From positions 1-64,000 of the forward strand of contig NZ_NUQE01000036.1 in the NCBI RefSeq assembly GCF_002582035.1: DNA of 64,000 bases, in the 5' to 3' direction. Shown here piece by piece: positions 26,356-35,851 of the stretch. The stretch's first letter is position 1, and each line of letters starts with the position of its first letter. A model generated the notes under the pieces. That model saw nothing but the letters and a program-made list of their open reading frames with translations. It made no database searches and was not told the DNA's origin. Source of the stretch: Bacillus pseudomycoides (GTDB taxonomy: Bacteria; Bacillota; Bacilli; Bacillales; Bacillaceae_G). A program made the translations under genes and the position numbers.

Positions 26356-27468
26356 TTATTTAGTTGGACGCTGAATGAGCTTATTTTTCATTTCATCGTT
26401 GAACGAATCTAGTTCTTTTACAAACATTTTACTTGATTCGATAATTCGCTCTGATGATTTTTCAGACGCTTCAATCGCTGCAAAGACGTTTTGGAATGAT
26501 TCACGAAGTTTCTCCATGCTGATTGCTGGATTTTCTAATAATTTTGTCGTTTCTTCTGTATTTTGTTTCAACGCTTGTGAGTTACTTAATACCATAGATT
26601 CAATTGCTTCGTTTGTTGCATTCACTGCGTCAATTGTTTTCCTTTGGTTCGTTAATGCCAATTGAATAGCGGCAGATACGGTTACAACGTTTTGTGTCAT
26701 TGTGATTGCATTTCGAATCGCTTCTGTTAATTTTTCATTATTTTTCTTAATAATATCAACAGAGGCAATAGATTGCAGTAAGACACTCTTTGCTTGCTGC
26801 ATGTTACGCGTACGTACAAGAATTTTTTCTAGCGCATCATTAATTAACGGAACATCTTTATATCTCTCTGGATTTTGTTTCTCCACTTCCAACATATCTG
26901 CAAGTTTCTTACCTAAATATACTTGTTTATCAAGCGCATGAATCTTTGCTTGAGACTGTTCTTTTAACATTTCTAAACCAACACTATCTTCTTTTAAATT
27001 ATCACGACCAACTAATAGTGATTTTATAATCTCTTCGATTTGTTTATCGATGGATTGATATTTATGAACATACGTTTCCATTGGATTTTTCTTAAATACT
27101 TTAAACATAATTCGTTTCATACCAGTTGCTTGTAATGAATTCGGATCTAATTCCGATACAACTTTACGTAAATCAAGCAACGTATTAGGAATATCCTCAT
27201 TTTTCCCATTCATCATTGCTGTTACTGGACGTTTTAATGCCGTTAATGTCTGTCCTGCATCACGTTGTTCTTTATCTCCTAAATCAGCCAGTTGTGACAA
27301 TACTTTTGAAAGATCTGCATTATGCTCACTATTTAACTTTTGTACATACAAATCTGCCTCTTTATTTAGTGCAACTAATTCATCCTCTTTAATTACTGTA
27401 TCTACGATTACCTCCATATTATTTTGTGAATCTACTGATAAGGTTTCTTTCTTTTGCAATTCCGTCAA
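26356..27468 (-). CDS. TelA-family toxic-anion-resistance protein
   Basis: About 370 residues of almost entirely helical, coiled-coil-rich sequence typical of TelA/YceH proteins (ATGMKRIMFKVFKKNPMETY near 130, then long charged helices). Members are linked to resistance to tellurite, nisin and other envelope stresses, with no known enzymatic activity. The frame is open back to 27495, but AAAGGAG lies inside that extension, so TTG 27468 (or 27471) is the likely start. It is the first gene of a pair with the XpaC-like protein. Confidence 0.85.
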   Translation of the reverse strand: MTELQKKETLSVDSQNNMEVIVDTVIKEDELVALNKEADLYVQKLNSEHNADLSKVLSQLADLGDKEQRDAGQTLTALKRPVTAMMNGKNEDIPNTLLDLRKVVSELDPNSLQATGMKRIMFKVFKKNPMETYVHKYQSIDKQIEEIIKSLLVGRDNLKEDSVGLEMLKEQSQAKIHALDKQVYLGKKLADMLEVEKQNPERYKDVPLINDALEKILVRTRNMQQAKSVLLQSIASVDIIKKNNEKLTEAIRNAITMTQNVVTVSAAIQLALTNQRKTIDAVNATNEAIESMVLSNSQALKQNTEETTKLLENPAISMEKLRESFQNVFAAIEASEKSSERIIESSKMFVKELDSFNDEMKNKLIQRPTK

Positions 27469-27672
27469 CAAAATCGCTCCTTTATATGCATACACTTATA
27501 ATTATGGTTAGGGTACCATATCTCTCAACAATTTATATTACATTCATTCCCTGTTTTATATTATAAGTATACCTATTGTATTTTTAATTGTCCTCAGACC
27601 TAAGGCTGAGAAACATCCATTCTTAAGTCGGATTCTTTATTTTAAAAGCTAACACTTCCTCTTTTTTATTTT

Positions 27673-28260
27673 TTAGCTTTTTTTTCGCATTACATAGGCC
27701 CCCATTTTAAAAGGAAGTAACACCGTTTCAAAGCTTTCTTCTGCCTCTACTAACTCAAAAAAGTGTTGTAATTCTTCCGCATGAGAAGTTGCATTATCAA
27801 TGACGATAACTCCTTGAGGTGTTAAAATACGTTTTAAATCTTCCCACCACCATATATATTGCGTTCGTTCTGCATCTAAAAAAATAAAATCATAGGACTT
27901 GTCTATCTGTTCTGATAAAAATGCACCAGCTTCTTGATTATGGGTATGAATATAGTTTGTGAGGTTTGCTTTTTGGAAGTTTTCAATTGCTTGTGCAACT
28001 CGTTTCGATGAGAGTTCAACTGTTGTGACAGTCCCATTAGTTTCCTCTGCGGCATTGGCAAGCCATAATGTAGAAAATCCATTGGACGTACCAATTTCTA
28101 AAATATGTTTCGCTCCACAAATTTTCACTAAAATAGATAAAAACTGTCCCATTTCTTTCGAAACATTGCGTAGCTTTTCTTCTCTCGTTTCTTTTGAACA
28201 ATCATGTTCTAATCCGAATGCCTCAAGGTTTTGCAGTAACTTTTCTACTTCTAGTCTCAT
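27673..28260 (-). CDS. O-methyltransferase (class I, SAM-dependent)
   Basis: A 195-residue protein of the catechol/caffeoyl-CoA O-methyltransferase type. The SAM-binding loop is ILEIGTSNGFST near residue 54, the acidic strand is TVTTVELSS near 78, and FIFLDAER near 125 corresponds to the metal-binding Asp region. The substrate cannot be predicted. It starts at ATG 28260 behind AAGGGGG and stands alone. Confidence 0.85.
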   Translation of the reverse strand: MRLEVEKLLQNLEAFGLEHDCSKETREEKLRNVSKEMGQFLSILVKICGAKHILEIGTSNGFSTLWLANAAEETNGTVTTVELSSKRVAQAIENFQKANLTNYIHTHNQEAGAFLSEQIDKSYDFIFLDAERTQYIWWWEDLKRILTPQGVIVIDNATSHAEELQHFFELVEAEESFETVLLPFKMGAYVMRKKS

Positions 28261-28407
28261 GCATAATCCCCCTTATTTACGCTGCATATGGATGATACTG
28301 AAAATGAGATGTAGGTCTACTTACAATTATATACCATTAGAAAGGCTTTTTCCTGTACGAAGACGAACTATTATTTTATTAAGTAAAAAATAGACAAATG
28401 AAGGTGA

Positions 28408-28647
28408 ATTTGTGAAAGAACAACGATTATCGATTTTGCATTTGCAGTAAACATAGAAATGGCAATATATATGTCTTCGGCAAAAATGAATGGTATTGAA
28501 ACGTCAATCACGACAACTCTTTCACATTTAGATACTATTGAAATAATTATTGACTCTCATAACAGTCAACTTGAACCAGAATGGTTGAATTTCGCTAATA
28601 CCTCTAAAGCACAGTTGGCAATTCATAAAGCATTTCATAAAGAATAA
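28408..28647 (+). pseudogene. TGS-domain remnant (RelA/SpoT-like)
   Basis: After an upstream in-frame TGA, the frame reads TIIDFAFAVNIEMAIY...KMNG...LDTIEIIIDS, then EPEWLNFANTSKAQLAIHKAF. This matches the TGS domain and following segment of long RelA/SpoT proteins (FAYAIHT...GAKVNG...GDIVEIITS...WL...TSKAR). No synthetase or hydrolase domain and no good start are present. It is a relic of a duplicated or lost stringent-response-like gene. Confidence 0.5.
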
Positions 28648-28763
28648 TCTTTTTTCATACATCTAAACCAACATACGATTATACATCATGAAAGCATCAA
28701 AATTTATACAACCGCACGTTCTCTAATAAGCTGTGAAAAGAGTAAAATGGGCCAATAACATGT

Positions 28764-28803
28764 AAAGGGTGATACAATTACCAAAATTGTATCACCCTTT
28801 ATC
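28764..28803. terminator. terminator
   Basis: AAAGGGTGATACAAT and ATTGTATCACCCTTT, a perfect 15-bp stem at the stop of the minus-strand gene. Confidence 0.8.
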
Positions 28804-29161
28804 AATCTCTCATACGTTTCCTAATATCTGATGCCACCTTAGTAGGATTATCAATTTCAAAAACAACATACTTATATTTTTCGTGTCCTTCTAATTCAAT
28901 CATTACGAGAGGAACTTTATTTTCATAGGAAAGAAAGTACCATTCATCAGCATATTTGAAACTTCCTTCATAGATATTAAGAGAAGGAATAGATGTTCCA
29001 GGCATGCGAAGCATCCATCGCGGAGCATCAAAATAGTCTACAAACACACTTTTAATTGTATGAAATGGCATTTTTAAAGATAGTTTCAACGCAAAAAAAC
29101 CATTTACTCCATTCAATTTTAAAATTACACCTTCGCCATCAAAGCGCACTTCTCTCCCCAT
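28802..29161 (-). CDS. hypothetical protein, PH-domain-like
   Basis: A 119-residue soluble protein of alternating strands (GVILKLNGVNGFFALKL, PFHTIKSVFVDYF) closing with a helix (PTKVASDIRKRMRD), the order seen in bacterial PH-like domains. No family is claimed. The start ATG 29161 follows AGGAGGG. Confidence 0.6.
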   Translation of the reverse strand: MGREVRFDGEGVILKLNGVNGFFALKLSLKMPFHTIKSVFVDYFDAPRWMLRMPGTSIPSLNIYEGSFKYADEWYFLSYENKVPLVMIELEGHEKYKYVVFEIDNPTKVASDIRKRMRD

Positions 29162-29385
29162 GTTCTCCCTCCTAGCTTTTTTATATCGTATCCACCCCCT
29201 AAATTATACCATGTCCATTTCAAGAATGTTTAAGGCTACTGTCAGAATCCAAATTTAAATCGATTCCCTAAACTACCTATATGAAACCATTTTCGTATAT
29301 ACATTCGTACTTTTGAACGATATAAACAGCAAAGAAAAAACATATTATACTATTAAAATCTACAATTTATAAGGAGTGATTTATT

Positions 29386-29712
29386 ATGTCACTTAGCGAT
29401 ATGTTAAAAAAAGAGATTCTTAGCTGGGAAGGTGTGACTGAAAAGCCGCATCGATACGGTGGGGTTGAATTTAATTATAAAAATAAAGAATTAGGTCATG
29501 TTCACGGAGACACATTAGCTGATTTGCCATTTCCAAAATCAATAAGAGATGAGATTTTAAAGCAAGGATTAGCTCAACCACATCATATTTTCCCCAATTC
29601 TGGTTGGATTAGTTATTACATGAAAAACGAAGATGACCTTCCTTTGCTCATTCATCTTTTTCGTTTGCAATACGATAGATTCGTAAAAAAATTAGATAAC
29701 AGCCAAATGTAA
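29386..29712 (+). CDS. DUF5519 (luciferase-domain) family protein
   Basis: A 108-residue protein with the signature YGGVEF...ELGHVHGDTLADLPFPKSIRDE, then AQPHHIFPNSGWISYYMKNE, recognised as the DUF5519 family. The two His-rich motifs (HVHGD, PHHIFP) are the conserved centre. The enzymatic role is unknown; the family name comes from a domain associated with luciferase annotations. ATG 29386 follows AAGGAG. Confidence 0.75.
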   Translation: MSLSDMLKKEILSWEGVTEKPHRYGGVEFNYKNKELGHVHGDTLADLPFPKSIRDEILKQGLAQPHHIFPNSGWISYYMKNEDDLPLLIHLFRLQYDRFVKKLDNSQM

Positions 29713-29810
29713 TTTTGTTTATAAGCATTAAATGTATTTTTTATTTCCAGTTATTAAAAATTGTAAAGCACACCGAAATGGACTTAAGATTACAGAGGCA
29801 AAAGTATTAA

Positions 29811-29905
29811 ATAAAGTGAAACTTCCCTCAGTGATTTTTTCTTCATCTTTCACTGAGGGTTAGTTAAACCAATCGCGCTCTTACTACCCGCTAGTGCGGG
29901 ATAAA
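29811..29905 (+). repeat. bcr1 deletion derivative
   Basis: Begins ATAAAGTGAAACTTC and ends GTGCGGGATAAA, with the palindromic CCTCAGTGA/TCACTGAGG head, but the central third of the element is missing, leaving 95 bp. It lies just after the stop of the DUF6414-like gene. Confidence 0.8.
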
Positions 29906-29923
29906 AAGTCAAAAAATGCAGCC

Positions 29924-30742
29924 TTATTCAAAATACATAGCAACCGGTGAAATGATATAATCATTTGCTGTTACCAATCCAAATCCACCTAATAAATTGG
30001 TAGGGAATCCTAAAAACTCATTCAAGATTTCTTGTGATTGCTTATCCACAAAATTCGAGTAATCAAGGTCATTCATTTCTTTTTTATTTATTTTTTTCGT
30101 TATTTTTCCAATAAGGGTAATTTCAATTGATGTGTTTTCCGATCCGTATTTAAAAGCCAGTTCTTCTATACTCTCTCTTAAATAGCTTTCCTTAACTGGT
30201 ATTAAACAATTATCCATCTTTATAAAGGAATTAAACGGAATAGCCTCTTTAATGTATACCAACATATCTTTAACTGAGTGAATCTTATTCTTTTGAGCAC
30301 TCACCATATTCTCATAGGTTTTTTCTAGTTCATTCAAAAAAACAGTCCGTTGTTCTAATGTTAATGTTTGTTCAAGGATATTTTGTACTTCGACATTTTT
30401 TGCTTCTTCTAGTTTATTAAAAAGAAATTTAATAAATTTATCATTTATCATTTTTTGAACAACATCAAAATTTATTGGTTGAAAATTTGAAGTAAACTTA
30501 ATATATGAACCTGGTGTCACTTCCTCGCTGTCCTTCTGCTCATTAAAATTAACTAAAGAAGAATTTTTAAGAAGGTAATTTTCAAATTGATTCAGAGCAC
30601 TATACTGCTGCCCTAGCGTATTTTCCTTTGTTTCCATTCTTTGTTCTTGAACCTCTATACTTTTAGTACCTATTAATTCATTATTTATTTGTGCAATAAA
30701 AGAATGTATAAAATCCTTATCTAAATATATCAACTCTTTCAA
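29924..30742 (-). CDS. DUF6414-like protein
   Basis: A 272-residue soluble protein beginning MKELIYLDKDFIHSFIAQIN, which I associate with the DUF6414 family. The middle is a long charged helical region (120-170) and the end a beta-rich segment (PTNLLGGFGLVTANDYII). The function is unknown; related proteins are found in accessory regions. The start is TTG 30742, nine bases after AGGAGG. It stands alone, with a damaged bcr1 at its 3' end. Confidence 0.6.
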   Translation of the reverse strand: MKELIYLDKDFIHSFIAQINNELIGTKSIEVQEQRMETKENTLGQQYSALNQFENYLLKNSSLVNFNEQKDSEEVTPGSYIKFTSNFQPINFDVVQKMINDKFIKFLFNKLEEAKNVEVQNILEQTLTLEQRTVFLNELEKTYENMVSAQKNKIHSVKDMLVYIKEAIPFNSFIKMDNCLIPVKESYLRESIEELAFKYGSENTSIEITLIGKITKKINKKEMNDLDYSNFVDKQSQEILNEFLGFPTNLLGGFGLVTANDYIISPVAMYFE

Positions 30743-30952
30743 AAAAAATTCCTCCTAAAATAATAATTTATTTATTCAGTTATTATAATATCTTTTCGTA
30801 CACATAGATATAAAATTATGAATTAATATTGCTGTATTTTAACAAAAACCCTTACAAAGGTTATCATTTACAAGTATCAATATATTCGTCAACAAAAGTA
30901 CTTTTTTAAAATTCACATACTAATGTAAATCGAAAAACATCGTAAAAATATA

Positions 30953-30984
30953 AAGGGTATATTAGCTCTAACTAATATACCCTT
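30953..30984. terminator. terminator of the acetyltransferase gene
   Basis: AAGGGTATATTAG and CTAATATACCCTT stem just after the minus-strand stop. Confidence 0.75.
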
Positions 30985-30999
30985 GAATCGACCTATCGC

Positions 31000-31473
31000 C
31001 TATTCATCCCTGCTAATTATAAGGCACAATAAATCTTCTTCTTCATCAAATCCCCCTGCTTCAACAAAACCAAAACTTTTATATAATTGACGGGCAGCAT
31101 GGTTTTCTTTATGAACTGTTAAGCGAATTTCTTTGCATTGCGAATATTGATTTATAATCCAATTCACCATCTTACGTAGAGCCGCTCGACCATATCCTTT
31201 TCCTTGATGCTTTTCATCAATGATAAAGCCATTGATCCAATACATATCATCCGTATTTTCTATATAAGCATGCATCACAAAGCCGATTATTCCTTGCTCT
31301 TCTTCATAAATTGCAAAGGGCAGATAATTCACGTTATCACCATCTGGTTTAATATAAACCTTAGCAAGTGATACCGCTACAGTAGGAACAAAATGATTTT
31401 GGGCATCTTTTACTTTTAACCTTAAAGCTTCTTGCCAATTTTCTCTTGTTACTGCTTCCAATCGCACTTTCAT
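31000..31473 (-). CDS. GNAT acetyltransferase, BltD-like
   Basis: A 157-residue GNAT protein: acetyl-CoA loop QGKGYGRAAL near 93, preceded by INGFIIDEKH and followed by RLTVHKENHAARQLYKSFGF. The layout is close to B. subtilis BltD/PaiA polyamine acetyltransferases, so spermidine or spermine is a possible substrate. It starts at ATG 31473, 22 bases after the stop of the VOC gene on the same strand, suggesting one transcript. Confidence 0.8.
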   Translation of the reverse strand: MKVRLEAVTRENWQEALRLKVKDAQNHFVPTVAVSLAKVYIKPDGDNVNYLPFAIYEEEQGIIGFVMHAYIENTDDMYWINGFIIDEKHQGKGYGRAALRKMVNWIINQYSQCKEIRLTVHKENHAARQLYKSFGFVEAGGFDEEEDLLCLIISRDE

Positions 31474-31495
31474 TCTATTTCTCCATGCTTACTCA

Positions 31496-31873
31496 TTATC
31501 GCGTTACTTCTTCTTTACTAAATTCTAAAAGTTCAATTACATTTCCAAATGGATCCTTACATGCACTAAAATAACCAGGAGGACATTTTTGCGGCGTATC
31601 ATAAATAATTTCGATGCCTTTTTCTTTATAAGAAGCTATCGTTTCCATTAAATTATCCGTTTCAATTCCTAAAACTATTTGAGCTTGTTGTGGATAATTA
31701 ACATTCGTTATTTTTTCTACTTTATTTAATATAATCGGAACTCCATTATGCTGTAAACCAACGATACAATCACTGTATTCTCTCGAAACTTCAAACCCTA
31801 ATTTTTCGCAATAAAAATCTTTCGCTTGCTTTATATTTGTTACGTTTATAGAAATCACACAAATGTTTGGCAT
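31496..31873 (-). CDS. VOC-family (glyoxalase/bleomycin-resistance) protein
   Basis: A 125-residue single-VOC-fold protein with two beta-alpha-beta-beta-beta units: ISINVTNIKQAKDFYCEKLGF and PPGYFSACKDPFGNVIELLE. Metal-ligand positions at the start of each unit are not both His/Glu, so ligand binding or a non-glyoxalase reaction is possible. The start ATG 31873 follows GAGGAGG. It is the first gene of a pair with the GNAT gene. Confidence 0.8.
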   Translation of the reverse strand: MPNICVISINVTNIKQAKDFYCEKLGFEVSREYSDCIVGLQHNGVPIILNKVEKITNVNYPQQAQIVLGIETDNLMETIASYKEKGIEIIYDTPQKCPPGYFSACKDPFGNVIELLEFSKEEVTR

Positions 31874-32073
31874 TTGTAAGGCCTCCTCATCTTTGATTTA
31901 GTTCTACATTCTCTACTTCTTAAAGTTCTCCTTCTTTTTTTCAAATGTGCTATATGACCCTACCTCATCACTTAGTGAGCTAAATCAAATTATTCAACAG
32001 TACCTTTACATGTATTACCAAATAAACCACATACTAAGTGTAAATTTATTTAGAATAAAGCGAGGTCCATTAT

Positions 32074-33588
32074 ATGATGAAAACTCCTAAAGCTATTATT
32101 GTTATTTTTGGTGCAACAGGTGATTTAGCAAAGCGTAAATTGTTTCCTTCTATTTATAGATTGTATCGTAACGGGAATATTTCTGAAGATTTCGCTGTTG
32201 TTGGTGTTGCAAGAAGACCTTGGTCTAATGAAACGTTTCGCGAAAACGTCAAACAATCTGTTAACCACTTTCCAGATGATGATGGAAGTCAGGAGACATT
32301 TGCCTCCCATTTCTATTACCACCCTTTTGATGTAACAAACATATCTTCTTATCAAGAGCTAAAAAGTTTGTTAAACACTCTTGATGACAATTATAATACG
32401 AATGGAAACCGCATTTTTTATTTAGCGATGGCACCTGATTTTTTCGGTACAATTGCCACAAATTTAAAGTCAGAAGGATTAACTTCTACGGAAGGACGGA
32501 TTCGTTTAGTTATTGAAAAACCGTTTGGCCATGACTATGAATCAGCCGAAGAGCTAAACAATCAGCTTCGCCATGCGTTTACAGAAGAACAAATTTATCG
32601 AATTGATCATTACTTAGGAAAAGAAATGGTTCAAAATATTAAAGTTATTCGCTTTGCTAATGCTATTTTCGAACCACTTTGGAACAATCAATATATTGCC
32701 AACGTGCAAATTACTTCAAGTGAAACATTAGGAGTTGAAGATCGAGGACGTTATTATGAGTCTTCCGGTGCTCTCCGCGATATGGTACAAAATCATATGC
32801 TACAAATGGTTGCTCTTCTTGCAATGGAGCCGCCTATTAAATTAACAGCAGATGAGATCCGAAGCGAGAAAATAAAAATTTTCCGTGCTTTAAAACCTCT
32901 TTCTGAAGACGAAGTCGAACAATATTTTGTTCGTGGACAGTATGGACCCGGCATCGTAAACGAAGAAAAGGTGATTAGCTACAAAGAAGAAAACGCGGTA
33001 GATCCCGCATCGAATACAGAAACATTTGTTTCTGGTAAGTTAATGATTGAAAACTTTAGATGGTCAGGGATTCCTTTTTATATTCGGACAGGTAAACGTA
33101 TGCAAGAGAAATCGACTGAAATTGTTATACAGTTTAAAGACTTACCAATGAACTTATACTTTAATAATGAAAAAAAGACTCACCCTAACTTACTAATTAT
33201 TCATATTCAACCTGATGAAGGAATTACATTGCATCTAAATGCCCAACAAACAAATAGCAGTGTTACATCAACCCCTATTAGATTAAGCTATTGCAATAAC
33301 TGTTCCGATAAAATGAACACACCCGAGGCATATGAAGTTCTCTTATATGATTGTATACTCGGCGACTCAACCAATTTTGCGCATTGGGAGGAAGTAGCCC
33401 TTTCCTGGAAATTTGTTGATGTTATCTCAAATGTTTGGGCAAATAAAAAAGCTGAAGACTTCCCTAACTATGAATCAGGATCAATGGGTCCTAAGGAGTC
33501 AGATGCTTTATTAGAAAAAGATGGTTTTCATTGGTGGCCAACGATAACAACTCGTTTCAAAGGAGAAAACGATAATGAAAATCATTAA
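32074..33588 (+). CDS. zwf: glucose-6-phosphate 1-dehydrogenase
   Basis: A 504-residue enzyme oxidising glucose 6-phosphate to 6-phosphogluconolactone with NADP, the entry to the pentose phosphate pathway. The N-terminal Rossmann motif IFGATGDLAKRKLFPS and the active-site motif RIDHYLGKEMVQN (about 178-190) are intact, and the length is normal. ATG 32074 follows GCGAGG; ATG 32077 is an alternative. It is monocistronic with a terminator after it; no gnd is adjacent. Confidence 0.96.
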   Translation: MMKTPKAIIVIFGATGDLAKRKLFPSIYRLYRNGNISEDFAVVGVARRPWSNETFRENVKQSVNHFPDDDGSQETFASHFYYHPFDVTNISSYQELKSLLNTLDDNYNTNGNRIFYLAMAPDFFGTIATNLKSEGLTSTEGRIRLVIEKPFGHDYESAEELNNQLRHAFTEEQIYRIDHYLGKEMVQNIKVIRFANAIFEPLWNNQYIANVQITSSETLGVEDRGRYYESSGALRDMVQNHMLQMVALLAMEPPIKLTADEIRSEKIKIFRALKPLSEDEVEQYFVRGQYGPGIVNEEKVISYKEENAVDPASNTETFVSGKLMIENFRWSGIPFYIRTGKRMQEKSTEIVIQFKDLPMNLYFNNEKKTHPNLLIIHIQPDEGITLHLNAQQTNSSVTSTPIRLSYCNNCSDKMNTPEAYEVLLYDCILGDSTNFAHWEEVALSWKFVDVISNVWANKKAEDFPNYESGSMGPKESDALLEKDGFHWWPTITTRFKGENDNENH

Positions 33589-33612
33589 ATAGAAGAAAAA
33601 TTCGTTAAGGCA

Positions 33613-33651
33613 AAAAAACACTCATCATTCATAATTTGATGAGTGTTTTTT
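33613..33651 (+). terminator. terminator of zwf
   Basis: AAAACACTCATCA and TGATGAGTGTTTTT stem with T-run. Confidence 0.8.
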
Positions 33652-33663
33652 ACTTGTTCGCAT

Positions 33664-33692
33664 AAAGTACGGCTCTACCGAAACAGTACTTT
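33664..33692 (-). terminator. hairpin at the kinase stop
   Basis: AAAGTAC and GTACTTT arms with a partly paired interior overlap the end of the minus-strand kinase gene. Confidence 0.5.
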
Positions 33693-34341
33693 ACGCTTTA
33701 TTTTTCTTTAACCAATATATCATTTCGTTTAAAAACTTTACGTCATATCGATTATGCAAATTAAAATTAGTAGAGAAAACTTTATCCATGATTTCTTCTA
33801 CTGTTTCTTGTACAAAGTTTGCTTCTATCATTGTACAATAACTTACTTTTACATTATTAAGAGCAGCGTAGTATTTTTTATGCGGCTCCGTAATATGTAT
33901 ATGTTTCTCAAAATTCCCACGTCTACGTGTCACATCATACTCTTTTCTCTGGCGCAAAGTATCATTACTTGTATACAAATATAAATAACAATCTGGTAAC
34001 CCAATTTCTTTATAAAACAACTTTTCACAATAAAATGCTTCTAATAAAGATAGTGTTTGCCCAAAGACTTGAAAATGAAAGCACCAGTTATAGCTAAACG
34101 GCTGATATATATCTCCGTCTAATACAACAAATTCATTATTCCTTGACTGCTCTATTGCTATTTTCCAGCGTTCTACTTGCCGATTCAAATACCAATTCTT
34201 CTGTTCGTCAACAGGACGTTCAAAAAGTAAGTTTACTTCAGGAACAATGTATGCACCGTATTGTTTTTCTAATTCCTTACAAATTGTCGTTTTTCCAACT
34301 GCGCTAGCTCCTTCTAAGCATAGAATCGGCACCATTTTCAC
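33691..34341 (-). CDS. P-loop kinase-like ATPase
   Basis: A 216-residue protein with Walker A GASAVGKTT near residue 12 and an Asp in VVLDGDIYQP near 73, then a helical lid with an Arg-rich segment (TLRQRKEYDVTRRRGNF). The layout is that of nucleoside/thymidylate kinases and small-molecule phosphotransferases. The substrate is unknown. It starts at GTG 34341 or ATG 34335. No operon partner is seen. Confidence 0.75.
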   Translation of the reverse strand: MKMVPILCLEGASAVGKTTICKELEKQYGAYIVPEVNLLFERPVDEQKNWYLNRQVERWKIAIEQSRNNEFVVLDGDIYQPFSYNWCFHFQVFGQTLSLLEAFYCEKLFYKEIGLPDCYLYLYTSNDTLRQRKEYDVTRRRGNFEKHIHITEPHKKYYAALNNVKVSYCTMIEANFVQETVEEIMDKVFSTNFNLHNRYDVKFLNEMIYWLKKNKA

Positions 34342-34415
34342 CTACCATACTTTGAATCATTATGTATTGTTATCGCAAACAAAGTCGGTATTTTCCAATA
34401 ATTCTAAATGAAAAA

Positions 34416-35300
34416 TCAAAATTCTGCTAAAATCGGAAACTTACACTGGTTAAATTCAATAGGAAGTTCTCCTCTTACCATAAAATGCTTATTTGATTCA
34501 TATAATTTCAACTCAACATCTTCGACTCCTAATTGATCTGGAGAAAAATAAAACTCTATTGTGTGAAATGCTTCTGGAATTACTGCACATAATTCATCTA
34601 AAACAGGCATTAATTCGCTTATTACTCCGTATAACTTTAACACACCATCTACAACTTCATATATAAGTATAGCTTTGATTTCTTCTGAAAAGTAAAGCTT
34701 ATCGTTCCACTTTTCATCGTACATATGTAAAGAAAAAGAAGATTGATAGTTCATCGGTGTCAAAACTCGAGAAAGACATTCTTTGTTTTCAAATACATCT
34801 TTTATAAGCTGCAAATCTTCTTCATCAAAAAAATCTAATTTTCGAGTAGCCGATAACTGTAGTTCATTCTTTTCATACTGCATAGTAGATATATATTCTT
34901 TCACTATTTTAAAGCCAAATGATGTATACAGTTCTGGTGTTTCTGTAAATAAAAATGAATATGTATACTCTTCATCTATGCTTTTCAATGCTTCACTCAA
35001 CAATTGCTTCATCAAACCTTTATTACGATAATCAGGATGTGTCATTACAGACTGAATGCCAGCTGCTTTTATGCGCTCTCCCCCAACCATCATTGGCATT
35101 GAAAACGTAGATACATTTGAAATTGCTTTATTTTCTTCAAATAAAGTAAACGGAGAGTAAGTTTCATCCCAAAACCCCTTTTGATAAAAGTCTTGTAATG
35201 TATGTACTGGAATGTGAAATACTCGTTCGAACAACTGATATAATTGTTCTCTTCGTTCATTTTCAAATGCGTAATTGACAGAAATTGCAAGATTATTCAT
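34416..35300 (-). CDS. GNAT acetyltransferase, Eis-like
   Basis: A 294-residue protein. The N-terminal GNAT domain shows IKAAGIQSVMTHPDYRNKGL near 85-104 and SFLFTETPELYTSFGF near 120-135, the acetyl-CoA site of Eis/YfiT-type enzymes. The C-terminal half resembles the second fold of Eis proteins. The true start is ATG 35300, after GGAGG; an in-frame ATG at 35324 lies upstream of that ribosome site. The substrate is unknown. Confidence 0.75.
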   Translation of the reverse strand: MNNLAISVNYAFENERREQLYQLFERVFHIPVHTLQDFYQKGFWDETYSPFTLFEENKAISNVSTFSMPMMVGGERIKAAGIQSVMTHPDYRNKGLMKQLLSEALKSIDEEYTYSFLFTETPELYTSFGFKIVKEYISTMQYEKNELQLSATRKLDFFDEEDLQLIKDVFENKECLSRVLTPMNYQSSFSLHMYDEKWNDKLYFSEEIKAILIYEVVDGVLKLYGVISELMPVLDELCAVIPEAFHTIEFYFSPDQLGVEDVELKLYESNKHFMVRGELPIEFNQCKFPILAEF

Positions 35301-35851
35301 ACTGTTCCTCCACTTACAGATCACTACTTATATTCCCCTTTTTTTAACATAAAATGTAAGAAGTGACATAAAGATTAAATTTTATCTTACAATATATTAA
35401 CATAAATTATTTAAAAAAGTTTATGTTCACAAAAATATAATCACCATTATAAAAAGTGGAATAAAATGATATCCTTATATATTTATATTTTATTTTTATG
35501 TTTTTATTTTTGTTTAAATAGCGTTAGATTAAATGTTATTTATATAATCAAATTTTTCTAATCATCAAGTAACACTTCCAACAAATGATTATTACATGTT
35601 AATACAGCTCTATACTTCATACTATTGTTCTTAATCAAGTGAAAATCTCATTTTTCTGACTTATCCATTTACTAATCAAGGTTAAAATTTTACAATAATC
35701 CTATCCTTAAGACATTTCATTTATATTCTATTTAGAAAGGAATTGTACGTATATGTATCACTATGTAATAGACATATAGTAACTTCAATTCATGTCGTGG
35801 ACCTCCTTTTATATATTACAACTATTCATATATAACGCAGGAGGAATTACT
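35301..35851. other. long AT-rich intergenic region
   Basis: About 550 bases between divergent genes. Very AT-rich with T-tracts near 35480-35520. It probably holds both promoters. No gene or repeat is recognised. Confidence 0.4.
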
